Shown in pieces: positions 58,501 to 62,990 of a DNA stretch of 64,000 nucleotides. The number at the start of each line of letters is the position of its first letter. Position 1 is the first letter of the stretch. The stretch spans positions 72,265,809 to 72,329,808 of the forward strand of contig CM068827.1 in NCBI GenBank assembly GCA_028554795.2, written 5' to 3'. A model generated the notes under the pieces. That model searched no databases and had not been told where the DNA came from. It worked only from the letters and a program-made list of their open reading frames with translations. The position numbers and the translations under genes were made by a program. Source of the stretch: Sinohyriopsis cumingii. Its lineage: Eukaryota; Mollusca; Bivalvia; Unionida; Unionidae.

Positions 58501-59425
58501 TTGATCAGTTTTTTTTGGTCCTTCTGTCAGGTACCATGTTATAGAACGACAGTAATGGGGATAGGGGGAAGACATATTTGCTTTCAAAAACAAATCCATG
58601 CTAGTTCTCTTTGACGTGTATTATCATGGTGGACAAAAAGTCTTGTCCAGGAGAGTGAATCAGTCGAGTGTGATCTAGTGTCATACAAAGTTTATTTCAT
58701 GTCAAAGTCCATGTCACTGATGTTAAGTTTACCTCCTAATATACCATGTTGCATATGCTGAATTTTGGGGTCCTAATGCCAATTTTTTCAGACTCATGCC
58801 CCTGCAATCAGTGTTTTGATTGACCATCCATTTGCTTCTGTTAGATTACATTGTCACATACCACAATAGGAATCACACTCTTTGTGTGTGATTACTTTTT
58901 TGGCTGTAATTTAGAGCAAGAAAACGAAGTTGCAACAGCTAATCTAGCATCAGAATATGCAAGTGTTTTCTACAGTAGTTGAATCATAACAAGACAGTGT
59001 ATAAGTACTTACAAGCAGCTCTTGGGGGCCCCGAGTGGCCTAAAGCGCTCACCATTATGGATCACTGCCATCTCACATCTGTTTGTGTTGGTTATAGTCT
59101 CAGATTCGGCCAATATGAGAAAGCTTGCCGGTAGCTTCTCATGGGTCTGTGTTTCTTTCCGGGGTTTTTCCCAGATTCTTCCTCCACTATTTTAATGCTG
59201 ACCAACATGTACAGCCTATCGTGCTAAAAAATGGCATTAAACCTACAACAACTTACAAGCAGCTCAACAGAGACAATACATAGAATATATCATTATATAG
59301 TTTGGTTATTACAGTGTTTTAGATTTTTACTTTTTTTCCAGGTTCTAACTGGAGATTTAGGTGGAAAAGCAAAGTGTTCAGAGTTTACCCAGGAAATCTG
59401 CAGAAAAGTTAAGGAGCTGGACTAG
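6589..59425 (+). CDS. IDH3A: IDH3A, NAD+-dependent isocitrate dehydrogenase alpha subunit, mitochondrial (ten-exon gene)
   Basis: The product would be the catalytic alpha subunit of mitochondrial NAD-isocitrate dehydrogenase, which oxidatively decarboxylates isocitrate to 2-oxoglutarate in the TCA cycle, in complex with beta and gamma subunits. Ten exons join in frame to 1056 nt, or 351 residues plus stop; the human precursor is about 366. Residues 1-16 form a short Arg-rich presequence without acidic residues until position 16. The isocitrate/isopropylmalate dehydrogenase fold starts at [15 protein letters not shown] (residues 19-33). Isocitrate-binding Arg101, Arg111 and Arg132, catalytic Tyr139 and Lys186, and metal ligands Asp219, Asp243 and Asp247 are all present; each is offset by 13 from the human mature alpha numbering I recall. 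The HGTAPDIAG nucleotide-loop motif is at 275-283. GIEH following the Tyr, and intact ligands, favour alpha over the non-catalytic beta and gamma paralogs. The start has a strong context (A at -3, G at +4). Confidence 0.96.
8300..9420 (+). repeat. 1-kb dispersed repeat family, copy 1
   Basis: This copy shares long similarity with copies at about 19960-20930, 38210-39800 and 46920-47640. Landmarks are TTGACAT(A/C)A, the 'aagaagttttacagat' stretch, AAATGGCTGA, GGGAAAGTGTTA, CCAAACCTAAT and CTCAAACAATTTAG. The 101-codon open frame at 9112-9417 lies in the family's 3' part and is interrupted in the other copies. No terminal repeats were identified. Confidence 0.8.
9612..9851 (-). mobile_element. 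SINE family B, full-length copy with target-site duplication
   Basis: The 240-bp element reads on the - strand from GAGTGGCCAAGTGGTATAAA (A-box-like) and GGGTTCAAGTCTC (B-box-like) to a body ending GGCATTAAACTATACAACAA. It is flanked by the 12-bp repeat TCTTGTTTGTCT at 9600-9611 and 9852-9863. A 126-codon open frame over it is an artefact of the SINE. Confidence 0.9.
10610..11440. repeat. Degenerate ~400-bp tandem duplication
   Basis: The parts starting near 10670 and 11090 share the order: GTCAGT, a pyrimidine-rich patch, GAATGAAAATGT, AACAAAACCA, AAAGATA(C/T)TA, TTTGTGAACA, TTTTTCCAATTAG and a T-rich end. Divergence is high. Confidence 0.5.
15029..15196 (-). mobile_element. SINE family B, 5'-truncated copy with target-site duplication
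   Basis: The 168-bp copy keeps the family B body (GGGTTTAACGCCATTTTTCA, the CCACCGACCCA block and GAGAAGCTACTGGCAAGCTT) but lacks the tRNA-like head. It is flanked by the 12-bp repeat AGTCTATTAATG at 15017-15028 and 15197-15208. Confidence 0.88.
17730..18030 (+). repeat. Repeat shared with the 43.6-kb inverted-repeat element
   Basis: It is similar to 43795-44090 through CACAACATACAGTACTCA, the TTCCTTTC.TGG block and ACATGGTATATTTTG, with many substitutions. No terminal inverted repeats are seen around this copy; a partial copy lies at 14930-14990. Confidence 0.65.
19022..19049. repeat. CT microsatellite
   Basis: A run of TC dinucleotides of about 26 bases in IDH3A intron 1. Confidence 0.95.
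19767..19850 (+). CDS. IDH3A: IDH3A coding exon 2
   Basis: The 84-nt exon encodes residues 17-44 in phase 0 to phase 0, from [15 protein letters not shown] to CDAAG. The acceptor is TTTTGTAG|AGA and the donor GGG|GTAAGA. The GDGIGPEI motif is the invariant N-terminal signature of decarboxylating dehydrogenases. Confidence 0.97.
19960..20930 (+). repeat. 1-kb dispersed repeat family, copy 2
   Basis: Similar to copies 1, 3 and 4. It has AAATGGCTGACTC, CCTGGAACAAGCATTTT, the CAGAATACCAAGCCTAATT stretch and CAAACAATTTAGC. It shows the uninterrupted sequence at the point where copy 3 carries a SINE (ATATAAAAATTATAATTGGC). Confidence 0.8.
21230..23270 (+). repeat. Composite tandem-repeat element, copy 1
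   Basis: Degenerate units of about 120-145 bp share GTCA.GGTCACTGACTGAA, AGAAGAAAAATGGTTTCTGC, ACAATAA, ACCAAACTTTGTGG and GGGTAAGGAAGAA. The array ends in a non-repeated module (TGAGACCCATTAGTTAATAA to ATTATTAAACACAG) that recurs at 57985-58110 and, more weakly, near 62880-62990. A tandem core with a fixed 3' module resembles the bivalve pearl/CvA class of non-autonomous elements. Confidence 0.65.
24225..25620 (+). pseudogene. DIRS-like (tyrosine-recombinase) retroelement remnant, RNase H and downstream region
   Basis: Conceptual frames in order give [15 protein letters not shown] near 24440 and [15 protein letters not shown] near 24520. Next come [13 protein letters not shown] near 24605, [20 protein letters not shown] near 24730, [20 protein letters not shown] near 24850, and [20 protein letters not shown] near 25080. 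This order is typical of the RNase H domain and following segment of DIRS-type elements. The first RNase H acidic residue, normally Asp before SYAGW, reads Lys-Ser. In-frame stops and shifts interrupt it, so it is dead. The recombinase domain is barely recognisable after 25200. Confidence 0.75.
26057..26229 (+). CDS. IDH3A: IDH3A coding exon 3
   Basis: The 173-nt exon encodes residues 45-101 plus two bases of codon 102. It carries [15 protein letters not shown] and SLNLALRK, which hold the nucleotide-side loop and the first isocitrate Arg (101). The acceptor is TATTTTAAG|GCT and the donor AAA|GTGAGT. Confidence 0.97.
26501..27745 (+). mobile_element. BED-finger hAT transposon remnant with terminal inverted repeats and 8-bp target duplication
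   Basis: The element begins ATAGCTGCCAACC and ends GGTTGGCAGCTAT, a perfect 13-bp inverted repeat. Flanks are GGCTAGGC (26493-26500) and GGCTAGGT (27746-27753), an 8-bp duplication with one mismatch, as expected for hAT. Inside, 26882-27100 encodes a degenerate BED zinc finger, FFTQC (first Cys replaced by Phe) and RKHIGCRKH. Around 27127-27310 are [39 protein letters not shown], and 27295-27519 has [20 protein letters not shown], the dimerisation motif. In-frame stops separate these, and the catalytic core between them is missing. Confidence 0.88.
28868..29114 (+). mobile_element. SINE family B, diverged copy
   Basis: It has a B-box-like GGGTTTGAGTC and the family body GAAAGCTTGCCATTAGCTTC, the GGGTTCTTCCTTCACC block and GAAAAATGGCATTAAAAACC with a CAACAACA tail. 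No clear target duplication is seen. It ends about 60 bases before IDH3A exon 4. Confidence 0.75.
29173..29302 (+). CDS. IDH3A: IDH3A coding exon 4
   Basis: The 130-nt exon completes codon 102 and encodes residues 103-145. It contains NVRPC (Arg111) and [15 protein letters not shown] (Arg132, Tyr139), the family's active-site segment. The acceptor is TTTTTCAG|AGC and the donor TTG|GTGAGT, phase 0. Confidence 0.97.
29370..29690 (-). mobile_element. SINE family A, near full-length copy
   Basis: On the - strand it shows GGGTTTGAACCC-like B box sequence near 29640, the conserved core GACTGGTTGGCTTGGTGACA, the GCCCCAGTGCTAGA block, and a tail ending in TG/CA dinucleotides at 29371-29392. It starts about 70 bases after IDH3A exon 4. 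Confidence 0.85.
32312..33976 (-). mobile_element. pogo/Tigger-like DNA transposon, internally deleted
   Basis: Perfect 16-bp terminal inverted repeats, CAGTAGTCCCCCTCTT, lie at both ends, each bordered by TA (32310-32311 and 33977-33978), the Tc1/mariner-pogo target signature. On the - strand, 33000-32590 encodes a CENP-B-like helix-turn-helix region ([40 protein letters not shown], then [20 protein letters not shown]). A one-base frameshift then precedes [13 protein letters not shown], which contains the first Asp of the DDE triad. The rest of the catalytic domain is absent, so it is not autonomous. Confidence 0.88.
34640..35900. repeat. Direct duplication of a ~500-bp repeat around an AT microsatellite
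   Basis: Two diverged copies start near 34665 (CTCTAGGTCTTAAGCTATG) and 35362 (CTCTGTGGTCTTAAACTATG) and continue in the same order through TTTTCCTAGAATACAA, 'tatcataa/atatcacaa', ATTATCTGGAAT-like and AACACAACTA landmarks. The AT microsatellite lies between them. Confidence 0.6.
35268..35355. repeat. AT microsatellite, 88 bp
   Basis: An uninterrupted AT dinucleotide tract, the longest simple repeat in the window. Confidence 0.98.
36357..36490 (+). CDS. IDH3A: IDH3A coding exon 5
   Basis: The 134-nt exon encodes residues 146-189 plus two bases of codon 190. It includes [12 protein letters not shown] and TAVHKANI with the catalytic Lys186. The acceptor is CATGACAG|ATT and the donor AT|GTTAGT. 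Confidence 0.97.
37220..37900 (+). repeat. Composite tandem-repeat element, copy 2
   Basis: It has five or so units with ACCAAACTTTGGTGATGGCT, TGCACATGGGG, GGTCA and GAAAGAAGAAAAGTGG landmarks like those at 21.3 kb. The 3' module seen in copies 1 and 3 was not recognised here. Confidence 0.65.
38388..38702 (+). mobile_element. SINE family A, full-length copy with target-site duplication
   Basis: The 315-bp element has a tRNA-derived head with A box TGGCCTAGTGG and B box GGTTCGATCCC. A conserved body follows (GTTAGTGTTAGGACTGGTCG, GTGTCAGGATAATGTGACTG, the GCCCCAGTGCTAGACATCAC block), then GCTACGTTAAAAATCC and a CA tail. It is flanked by ATAAAAATG at 38379-38387 and 38703-38711. The head is too diverged and too body-fused to be a tRNA gene. 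Confidence 0.94.
39457..39732 (+). mobile_element. SINE family A, 5'-truncated copy
   Basis: It starts within the B-box region (GGTCATGGGTTCTAACCCTG), retains the conserved body and ends in CACACACACAC. It lacks the A box. It lies inside dispersed repeat copy 3. Confidence 0.88.
40033..40810. repeat. Candidate inverted-repeat element
   Basis: GGCCTATTCTGC at 40033-40044 is repeated in inverse at 40799-40810, and the match extends outward and inward with two mismatches over about 20 bases. A further inverse copy, TGCGCAGAAT, lies at 40779-40788. No target duplication or transposase is recognised between them, so the call is tentative. Confidence 0.4.
41040..41344. repeat. Degenerate tandem repeat, left of hAT copy 2
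   Basis: Two degenerate units share 'acaaatgatgctgat.. tatttaaatatg..' wording with units at 43070-43330. The array looks split by the hAT copy 2 insertion. Confidence 0.5.
41345..43075 (+). mobile_element. hAT-like DNA transposon remnant, copy 2
   Basis: This is the inverted partner of copy 1. Frames in order are: about 41969-42241 with [35 protein letters not shown]; about 42573-42758 with [18 protein letters not shown]; and about 42782-42912 with [20 protein letters not shown]. These match the order of motifs in hAT transposases (mid-region, RNase-H-like core remnant, C-terminal dimerisation). Compared with copy 1 it lacks roughly 90 bases after the dimerisation motif. Its flanks on both sides are monomers of the same low-copy tandem repeat, so it appears to have inserted into that array. 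Confidence 0.75.
43076..43330. repeat. Degenerate tandem repeat, right of hAT copy 2
   Basis: Two units of about 130-150 bp share ACAAATGATGC, the TATTTAAATATGGCCATTAC core and CTGCTAAAAAT. This continues the array on the left side of the hAT element. Confidence 0.5.
43608..44399. mobile_element. TA-flanked inverted-repeat (mariner/pogo-type MITE-like) element
   Basis: The 792-bp element begins CAGTGTGACCCTGCTATA and ends with its exact reverse complement (18 bp), each side bordered by TA. It has no transposase frame. Part of the interior (43795-44090) also occurs at 17730-18030, suggesting either a related element or a nested insertion. Confidence 0.88.
45533..45635 (+). CDS. IDH3A: IDH3A coding exon 6
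   Basis: The 103-nt exon completes Met190 and encodes residues 191-224, RMSDGLFL to YLDTLCLN, including the metal ligand Asp219. The acceptor is TTTTTCAG|GAG and the donor AAT|GTAAGA, phase 0. Confidence 0.97.
45636..47906 (+). other. IDH3A: IDH3A intron 6
   Basis: It contains dispersed repeat copy 4 at about 46920-47640. The remainder holds nothing I recognise. Confidence 0.75.
46920..47640 (+). repeat. 1-kb dispersed repeat family, copy 4
   Basis: It has GACATAAATGGTTGTTAAAC, ATTGGCACATTTTGCCCTGG, CTAGAAAACCCAAAATGG, AATACCAAACCAAATTAAAA and CTCAAACAATTTAGCC. It is missing the family's first few hundred bases. After ATGG the frame reads an acidic stretch ([16 protein letters not shown]) before a stop. 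Confidence 0.78.
47907..47971 (+). CDS. IDH3A: IDH3A coding exon 7
   Basis: The 65-nt exon encodes residues 225-245 plus two bases of codon 246. It carries [14 protein letters not shown] with metal ligand Asp243. The acceptor is TTTTTCAG|ATG and the donor TAG|GTATGA. The exon is very small but highly conserved. Confidence 0.97.
49490..50357. repeat. Direct duplication of about 110 bp in intron 7
   Basis: The unit GTGTCAGTTTACATGGTGTT, TTGCTTGAAA, CAATTTGAGTATTACTAAT, TTTTCAGGAAC, TGAGATTTCACAGCCTCTGT, TTATGCAGGATTATCA occurs at 49490-49607 and 50250-50357, nearly identical except for a short deletion in the second. Confidence 0.88.
50565..50612. repeat. ATT microsatellite at the IDH3A exon 8 acceptor
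   Basis: About 15 ATT units end 16 bases before exon 8, leaving only GCTTTTCTTTCTCTAG as polypyrimidine tract and acceptor. Confidence 0.97.
50629..50710 (+). CDS. IDH3A: IDH3A coding exon 8
   Basis: The 82-nt exon completes Ser246 and encodes residues 247-273, beginning with metal ligand Asp247, then [15 protein letters not shown] and [16 protein letters not shown] is one residue shorter than the vertebrate NIGANGVAIFES segment. The polypyrimidine tract is squeezed between the exon and an ATT microsatellite. The donor is TCT|GTAAGT. Confidence 0.97.
51442..52400 (-). mobile_element. hAT transposon derivative (959 bp) with perfect 8-bp target-site duplication
   Basis: The ends are TAGGGTTTCTG and CAGAAACCCTA, an 11-bp inverted repeat, and both flanks are TATCCCAT (51434-51441 and 52401-52408), the hAT hallmark. 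Subterminal regions on both sides carry repeated AACAGCTGTTTACTGTTTT-like motifs with palindromic CAGCTG. The interior keeps one open frame for a transposase C-terminus (next entry). The BED finger and catalytic N-terminal part are absent. Confidence 0.95.
51670..52278 (-). CDS. hAT transposase C-terminal fragment (202 codons, open)
   Basis: The frame encodes an acidic helical region ([20 protein letters not shown] and onward to [11 protein letters not shown]) and ends in the hAT dimerisation motif, [20 protein letters not shown] then [23 protein letters not shown] and a stop. The motif corresponds to SNAECERVFSxxNxIKTKxRSRL of the family. No stop or frameshift interrupts it, unlike the other transposase remnants here. 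Upstream on this strand, TTTACTGTTTCTAACAG precedes the frame and looks like a splice acceptor, so it may be a last exon. It may be expressed, a domain-only product, or simply young debris. Confidence 0.75.
   Translation of the reverse strand: MDFDALKTLLKAMEPVKLAVENLSREDATLMSADTILEFMFNKLSNLNNDISTKLMENLKCRVEERLNNVMNLLHSLKDPSVALSKTTLNFAGNLASHLFEVNDVKDVVEQSSDDAESVNLSLQDELNLLLQKDGSSIAVGGQDSFKWLKSEFTLFRNSGQRTENLQKLYNAILSIKPTSTDNERVFSVCTNFCTKLRSRLA
52527..52569. repeat. TA microsatellite
   Basis: A TA dinucleotide tract of about 43 bases, 120 bases right of the hAT derivative. Confidence 0.97.
53850..53935 (-). repeat. Partial pogo-like terminal sequence
   Basis: The reverse complement (CCCTCGATAACTCGCACACA, GGGGTCCAC, GCACTATACGCGAGG) has the 'cctcgataactcg' wording of Tigger/pogo-type ends. 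A similar stretch lies at 683-760. No inverted partner was found nearby. Confidence 0.35.
54346..54432. repeat. Short tandem duplication
   Basis: Two units of about 44 bp share ATGGCAAATTGTCAGAAAAA / GTGGCAGATTGTAGGAAAAA and GGGAACACATGTACTCA / GAGAACACAT. Confidence 0.75.
54991..55134 (+). pseudogene. DDE_1-type (pogo/Tigger-like) transposase C-terminal fragment
   Basis: The frame reads [20 protein letters not shown] then [20 protein letters not shown] and stops. The VPxxCTxxLQPLDxxxNK signature is diagnostic of the C-terminal catalytic region of DDE_1 superfamily transposases. No inverted repeats or other parts of the gene were found around it. Confidence 0.72.
56368..56520 (+). CDS. IDH3A: IDH3A coding exon 9
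   Basis: The 153-nt exon encodes residues 274-324, [10 protein letters not shown] through [17 protein letters not shown] to IKEGK. It covers the adenine-binding loop and a C-terminal helix. The acceptor is AATTCTTAG|GTT and the donor AAG|GTAGTG, phase 0. Confidence 0.97.
56590..58110 (+). repeat. Composite tandem-repeat element, copy 3
   Basis: A 5' module with CATCCATCCATCC is followed by units with GGTCA, GAAAGAAGAAA, GGTTTCTGCA and GGTAAGGAAGAAACC. It ends in a 3' module (TGAGACTCATGGGTCAATAA to CTATTACACACAGGCTGGGT) matching the end of copy 1. A SINE interrupts it. Confidence 0.7.
56939..57245 (+). mobile_element. SINE family A, 5'-truncated copy with target-site duplication
   Basis: It starts GAGACTGCTTCAGATGCGGG, keeps the B box GGTTTGAACCCC and the conserved body, and ends in a CA-rich tail. 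It is flanked by GCATATGTGGT (56928-56938) and GCATACGTGGT (57246-57256), 10 of 11 identical, and splits a unit of the composite repeat. Confidence 0.9.
59022..59250 (+). mobile_element. SINE family B, copy with 15-bp target-site duplication
   Basis: It begins TTGGGGGCCCCGAGTGGCCT (A-box region), carries GAGAAAGCTTGCCGGTAGCT and TTCTCATGGGTC, and ends AAAATGGCATTAAACCTACA. The flanks ACTTACAAGCAGCTC at 59007-59021 and 59251-59265 are identical, implying a young insertion. It lies about 90 bases before the last IDH3A exon. Confidence 0.95.
59342..59425 (+). CDS. IDH3A: IDH3A coding exon 10 (terminal)
   Basis: The last 27 codons and the TAG stop encode [20 protein letters not shown] and RKVKELD. 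TxDLGG.AKCS.FT.EIC is the conserved alpha-subunit C-terminus. The acceptor is TTTTTTTCCAG|GTT. Confidence 0.97.
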   Translation, partial: VLTGDLGGKAKCSEFTQEICRKVKELD

Positions 59426-60032
59426 ACTGCAGCAACTTTGTGTAGAATAATATTACAGAACAATATATTCATTCTCTATCTGGATATTTCAGAATTCATT
59501 CTTTAGGCAAACATACTTATTAAAATACATTCTGTCCGAAGCTTGGAAAATGCAGCATAACTTATTAACCCAATTCTGTGGTAAGGATATATATATTTTT
59601 GAAACTATTTCAGTACTAACCTAAAACTCGTGCTTGTTATCACCAAGTTAGATACGATATTTGACTTCAGTTTCTGCCAGTGATACTTAACAAGCAAGGA
59701 GAGGAAACCAGATTAAGCAAATTTTAAAATTGTGTGTTTATGAGACTTGTTGTCAAATGCAGCAATGGGTGATTTAAGGACTTCTAGAATTAATTATCGT
59801 TTGTGCTTGTGTTCAAAGAATTACTTGCTGTTTTAGTTCAGTTTCCAAACCTTAAAAATTTGCACACTTTTGTATCATTTGAACTTGTGATTGTGTCCCA
59901 TTACAGAACTTTATCAAAAAACAGAATCACATATTTGTAAAAATTCTTTGCAAATTACCCAAGTGCATAAGCTTTGTAAAATAAACATGATCATAATATA
60001 GGACAGTATTTTGGGTCTACAGAAAAAATAAA
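59426..60032 (+). other. IDH3A: IDH3A 3' UTR with candidate polyadenylation signals
   Basis: There is no long frame after the stop. Canonical AATAAA hexamers lie at 59980-59985 and 60027-60032, about 560 and 600 bases after the stop. The UTR end is inferred; transcript data would settle it. Confidence 0.55.
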
Positions 60033-60289
60033 ATTTCAGCAAAGTATATTTCTCAAGTGGGATTTATATTCCAGTCATATTTGTTATGTTGTTGATGAAG
60101 TGTTATAGTTAAAAGTCTGGTGGTCATAGACCAGGAGAGTTTATGGAATGGTCTGTTGTCCTTTGTCCATCTTTTTATTAGTGCATATTTGTTATCACTA
60201 CTATTTCTAAACTTCTTGGGAGGATTGGCATGAAACATTACAAATGCATTCATTACATGGTATAGTTGGTCCAGTATTAAAATGGTTTT

Positions 60290-60990
60290 TTTCTAGTTGG
60301 TCAAAATGAAATTAAACTGGTCTTTTGTCCCATATGGCTGCCACTGGCTTTCTTAAGAATCTTGTCACTACTAATAGATGGTCATATCAGCTAGGATTTC
60401 CATGTAAAGATGTGATGTTTAGTTTGTCCTCTATGAAAATGGTGCCAGTTTGGCATCCAAGATGGCCATCTTGAAAATTTTGTTATCACTATTCAAATAA
60501 ACAAAAAGTAATATTGCCATGGGGTTTTCACCAGGAGAATTATCATGTCTACCTGTCGGTTGTTTCTAAATGAAAATGGTGCTGCTTTCACATCCAGTAT
60601 GGCCATCTTGAAAATCTACTTCTCCTGAGTGAATGGTCATATCCACATGGTTTTATTTACTAACAAATTATTATGTCTAGTTTGATGTAAATTAAAATAG
60701 TGCCAGTCTGACTTCCAATATGGCCACCACAACAGCCATCTTGAAATTATTTTTACTTCTTCTAGATGGCTGGTCATATTGATAGATGCTTTCAGCAAAA
60801 GATTTATCATGTCTGGTTTGTCCAAAATGAAAATGTGCCAATCTAATTTCATTATGGCCACCATGGTAGCCATCTTCAAAATCTTAATATCGTTACTTTT
60901 CCAAAATGGAAAGCCATATCAGCACGGAGGTTTCACCTGAAGATTTCTCATGAAAATGGTGCCAATCTCGTATCCAATATGTTCATTACA
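60290..60990. repeat. Degenerate ~130-bp tandem array
   Basis: About five units share ATGAAAATGGTGCCAGT(T/C)T, CCAATATGGCCATCTTGAAA, a T-rich stretch, GGTCATATCAGC and TTTTCACC. Anchors GCCATCTT fall at about 60475, 60602, 60735 and 60869, so the spacing is 127-134 bases. The 80-codon open frame across it is a by-product. Confidence 0.8.
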
Positions 60991-62289
60991 GTAGTTGAAT
61001 TGAGAAGCTCATTATTGCTGAAGAATATCAGAGATGGTTTCAACACTCCACAGTTAAAAAGGTTGAAATTGTTACGTCTTTAATTCCTGGAAATGCTTTT
61101 TGGCCAGTATAGTGTCTGTCCTTTTGAGGCACTCCTGTTTTCTATTTTCATATATCAGATCTGATCATCAAACATTGCTTGTAAACGTAATGGTACTTGA
61201 AGCATGTTTACATGTCTGTCTTAGCTAAATAAAAAGCTGTGTAAAATATTTTGTCATCTAATATGATACAGAATTCCGACACTACCCAAAAATTTGGAAA
61301 AGGTTGGAAGAAAATAGGTTTGTTCCCTATGTGAAAGACCTTTCTCTTTACAAATATTGGTCAGTGCTGTGAAACATTATCAAATTTTGAGCCACTACGT
61401 GATCACAGAAAATGTGATTGAATTACAGCTGGTTACAAGTTTAATATTTTTCTCTGGATGTTTCATACTTTTCATTCACTGGTTTCAATTGCTGTATTGA
61501 TCATTTGGGTGCTTGCCCTAAATATATTTGCATAGTCAGTACAAGCTTCTGGCGATTGGATTGGTCACATATCCTAGTTAGCCTGTAGTTCCATATCAGT
61601 ATCCTATACTGTAAACGTTTTTAAAAAATGGATCATTATAAATCTTTGCTTATTATTTGGCATCTTTGTTACCCCCAGCATGTTTTTGTAGTGAATTTTA
61701 CTATCAAACCTTACTAAATACAATGAAATCTGGACTGCTGGGGTAATTTTCACAGCAGAATCCCATGCTCTGGGTGCCCTTGGCATCAACTGCATTCGCT
61801 ATTTGGATCATAATTTGATTACATTGAAAGTAGGTTTTAGGGCACCTACCAGACATCAGGTGATTAAAAAAAATCAGTCTAACTGTTTTATACAGAAGTT
61901 AACAATTTTTAAGGGTTTCTTGTCAAAATCTAAAATGACCCCTTTCTGAAAGAAAAAAAATTCTTCACAAACACATGCAGAAAAACAGCAAAGTTGACAT
62001 TTTTATTCTGTACATTTAAATGTAGTACATGGAAATTTATCTGAATTTTTGAATAGTTATAATATTTGTAGTGATAAATTGTGTGGTTTAGTACATGATC
62101 ATATAACTGATTCAGATGTTACGGTCGAGCTGCAAAATAGAAACAGTGTACATTTTCTAAGCCTAAATGTTTTCAATTCCATTCAGTAAGAGTCATAAGT
62201 TTACCTTGAAAAAAAATCAGTTTCATTCAGGAAGAAACCTGGAAATTTTAAAATCAGATGTATATGTTACTGTATGAAATTCTAATTGT

Positions 62290-62990
62290 TACCAATGTGT
62301 CTGTTATTGTATGCTGCCATAAAGTGAAGCTGGCCGTTCTTTGATATTGGTATGTCAATCCATCTGTCCATTTTTGGTTTCTTACAAATAAATGCCTTAG
62401 TTCAAGACCAGTGAATTTGGACAGAACTTTGTGAATAGCTTGTGCTTGGGTATAAAGAAAAGAACCTATTTATTTTGGGTTGAAAGATCAAAGAACAAGT
62501 AAACAGTAACTGGAACAAAAACAAAAAAGGTTTCTACATAACAATTTTACATTTAGACCATATAGCTTGACCAAAGTTTTTGAATGACTTGTACTTGAAT
62601 AAGGAAACCTATAGGTATTTGGGTCAGAGGATCAGTGGTATAAGTTACAGTGACTCAAGAAAATGCATGATAATTTTGGTTTTAGACTACACACCATTCC
62701 AAACTTTGTGGGAAGAAAGAAGTCTAAATGTTCAAGGCATTGTGACAAAAATCTCTGTATAGTAACCTCAAAGAACATAATAGGTCCATATTTGGGGATG
62801 GCTTATTATTATAAGGAAAAAATGGTTTTCCTTTTGGACAAGGAGAAAAATGTTGCTGTTAGGGTAAAAAATATATGATTAGGGCTACTAATCAATTTGA
62901 CAATGCTTTCACAAGTCAGGCATGCTCTGCTAGTGCTGCATACAGAATTATTAAACGGGTGGGTATATAATATTTATGGCACACTTTTCA
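62290..62990 (+). repeat. Composite tandem-repeat element, copy 4
   Basis: It has a 5' module with CAATCCATCTGTCC, units with ACCATATAGCTTGACCAAAG, GGGTCAGAGGATCAG-like and GGAAGAAAGAAG landmarks, and a 3' module near 62880-62990 with GCTAGTGCTGCATACAGAAT, TATTAAACGGGTGGGTATAT. It is shorter and more diverged than copies 1 and 3. Confidence 0.55.

Larger units (their letters stand above)
56521..59341 (+). other. IDH3A: IDH3A intron 9
   Basis: It contains composite repeat copy 3 with a nested SINE family A (56939-57245) and a SINE family B copy (59022-59250). The stretch 58120-59000 holds nothing I recognise. Confidence 0.78.

Noticed and set aside
60637..60879. 80-codon frame with repeated MATMVAIMKLDWHIF-like wording
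   Set aside because: The internal repetition simply mirrors the ~130-bp tandem DNA array.
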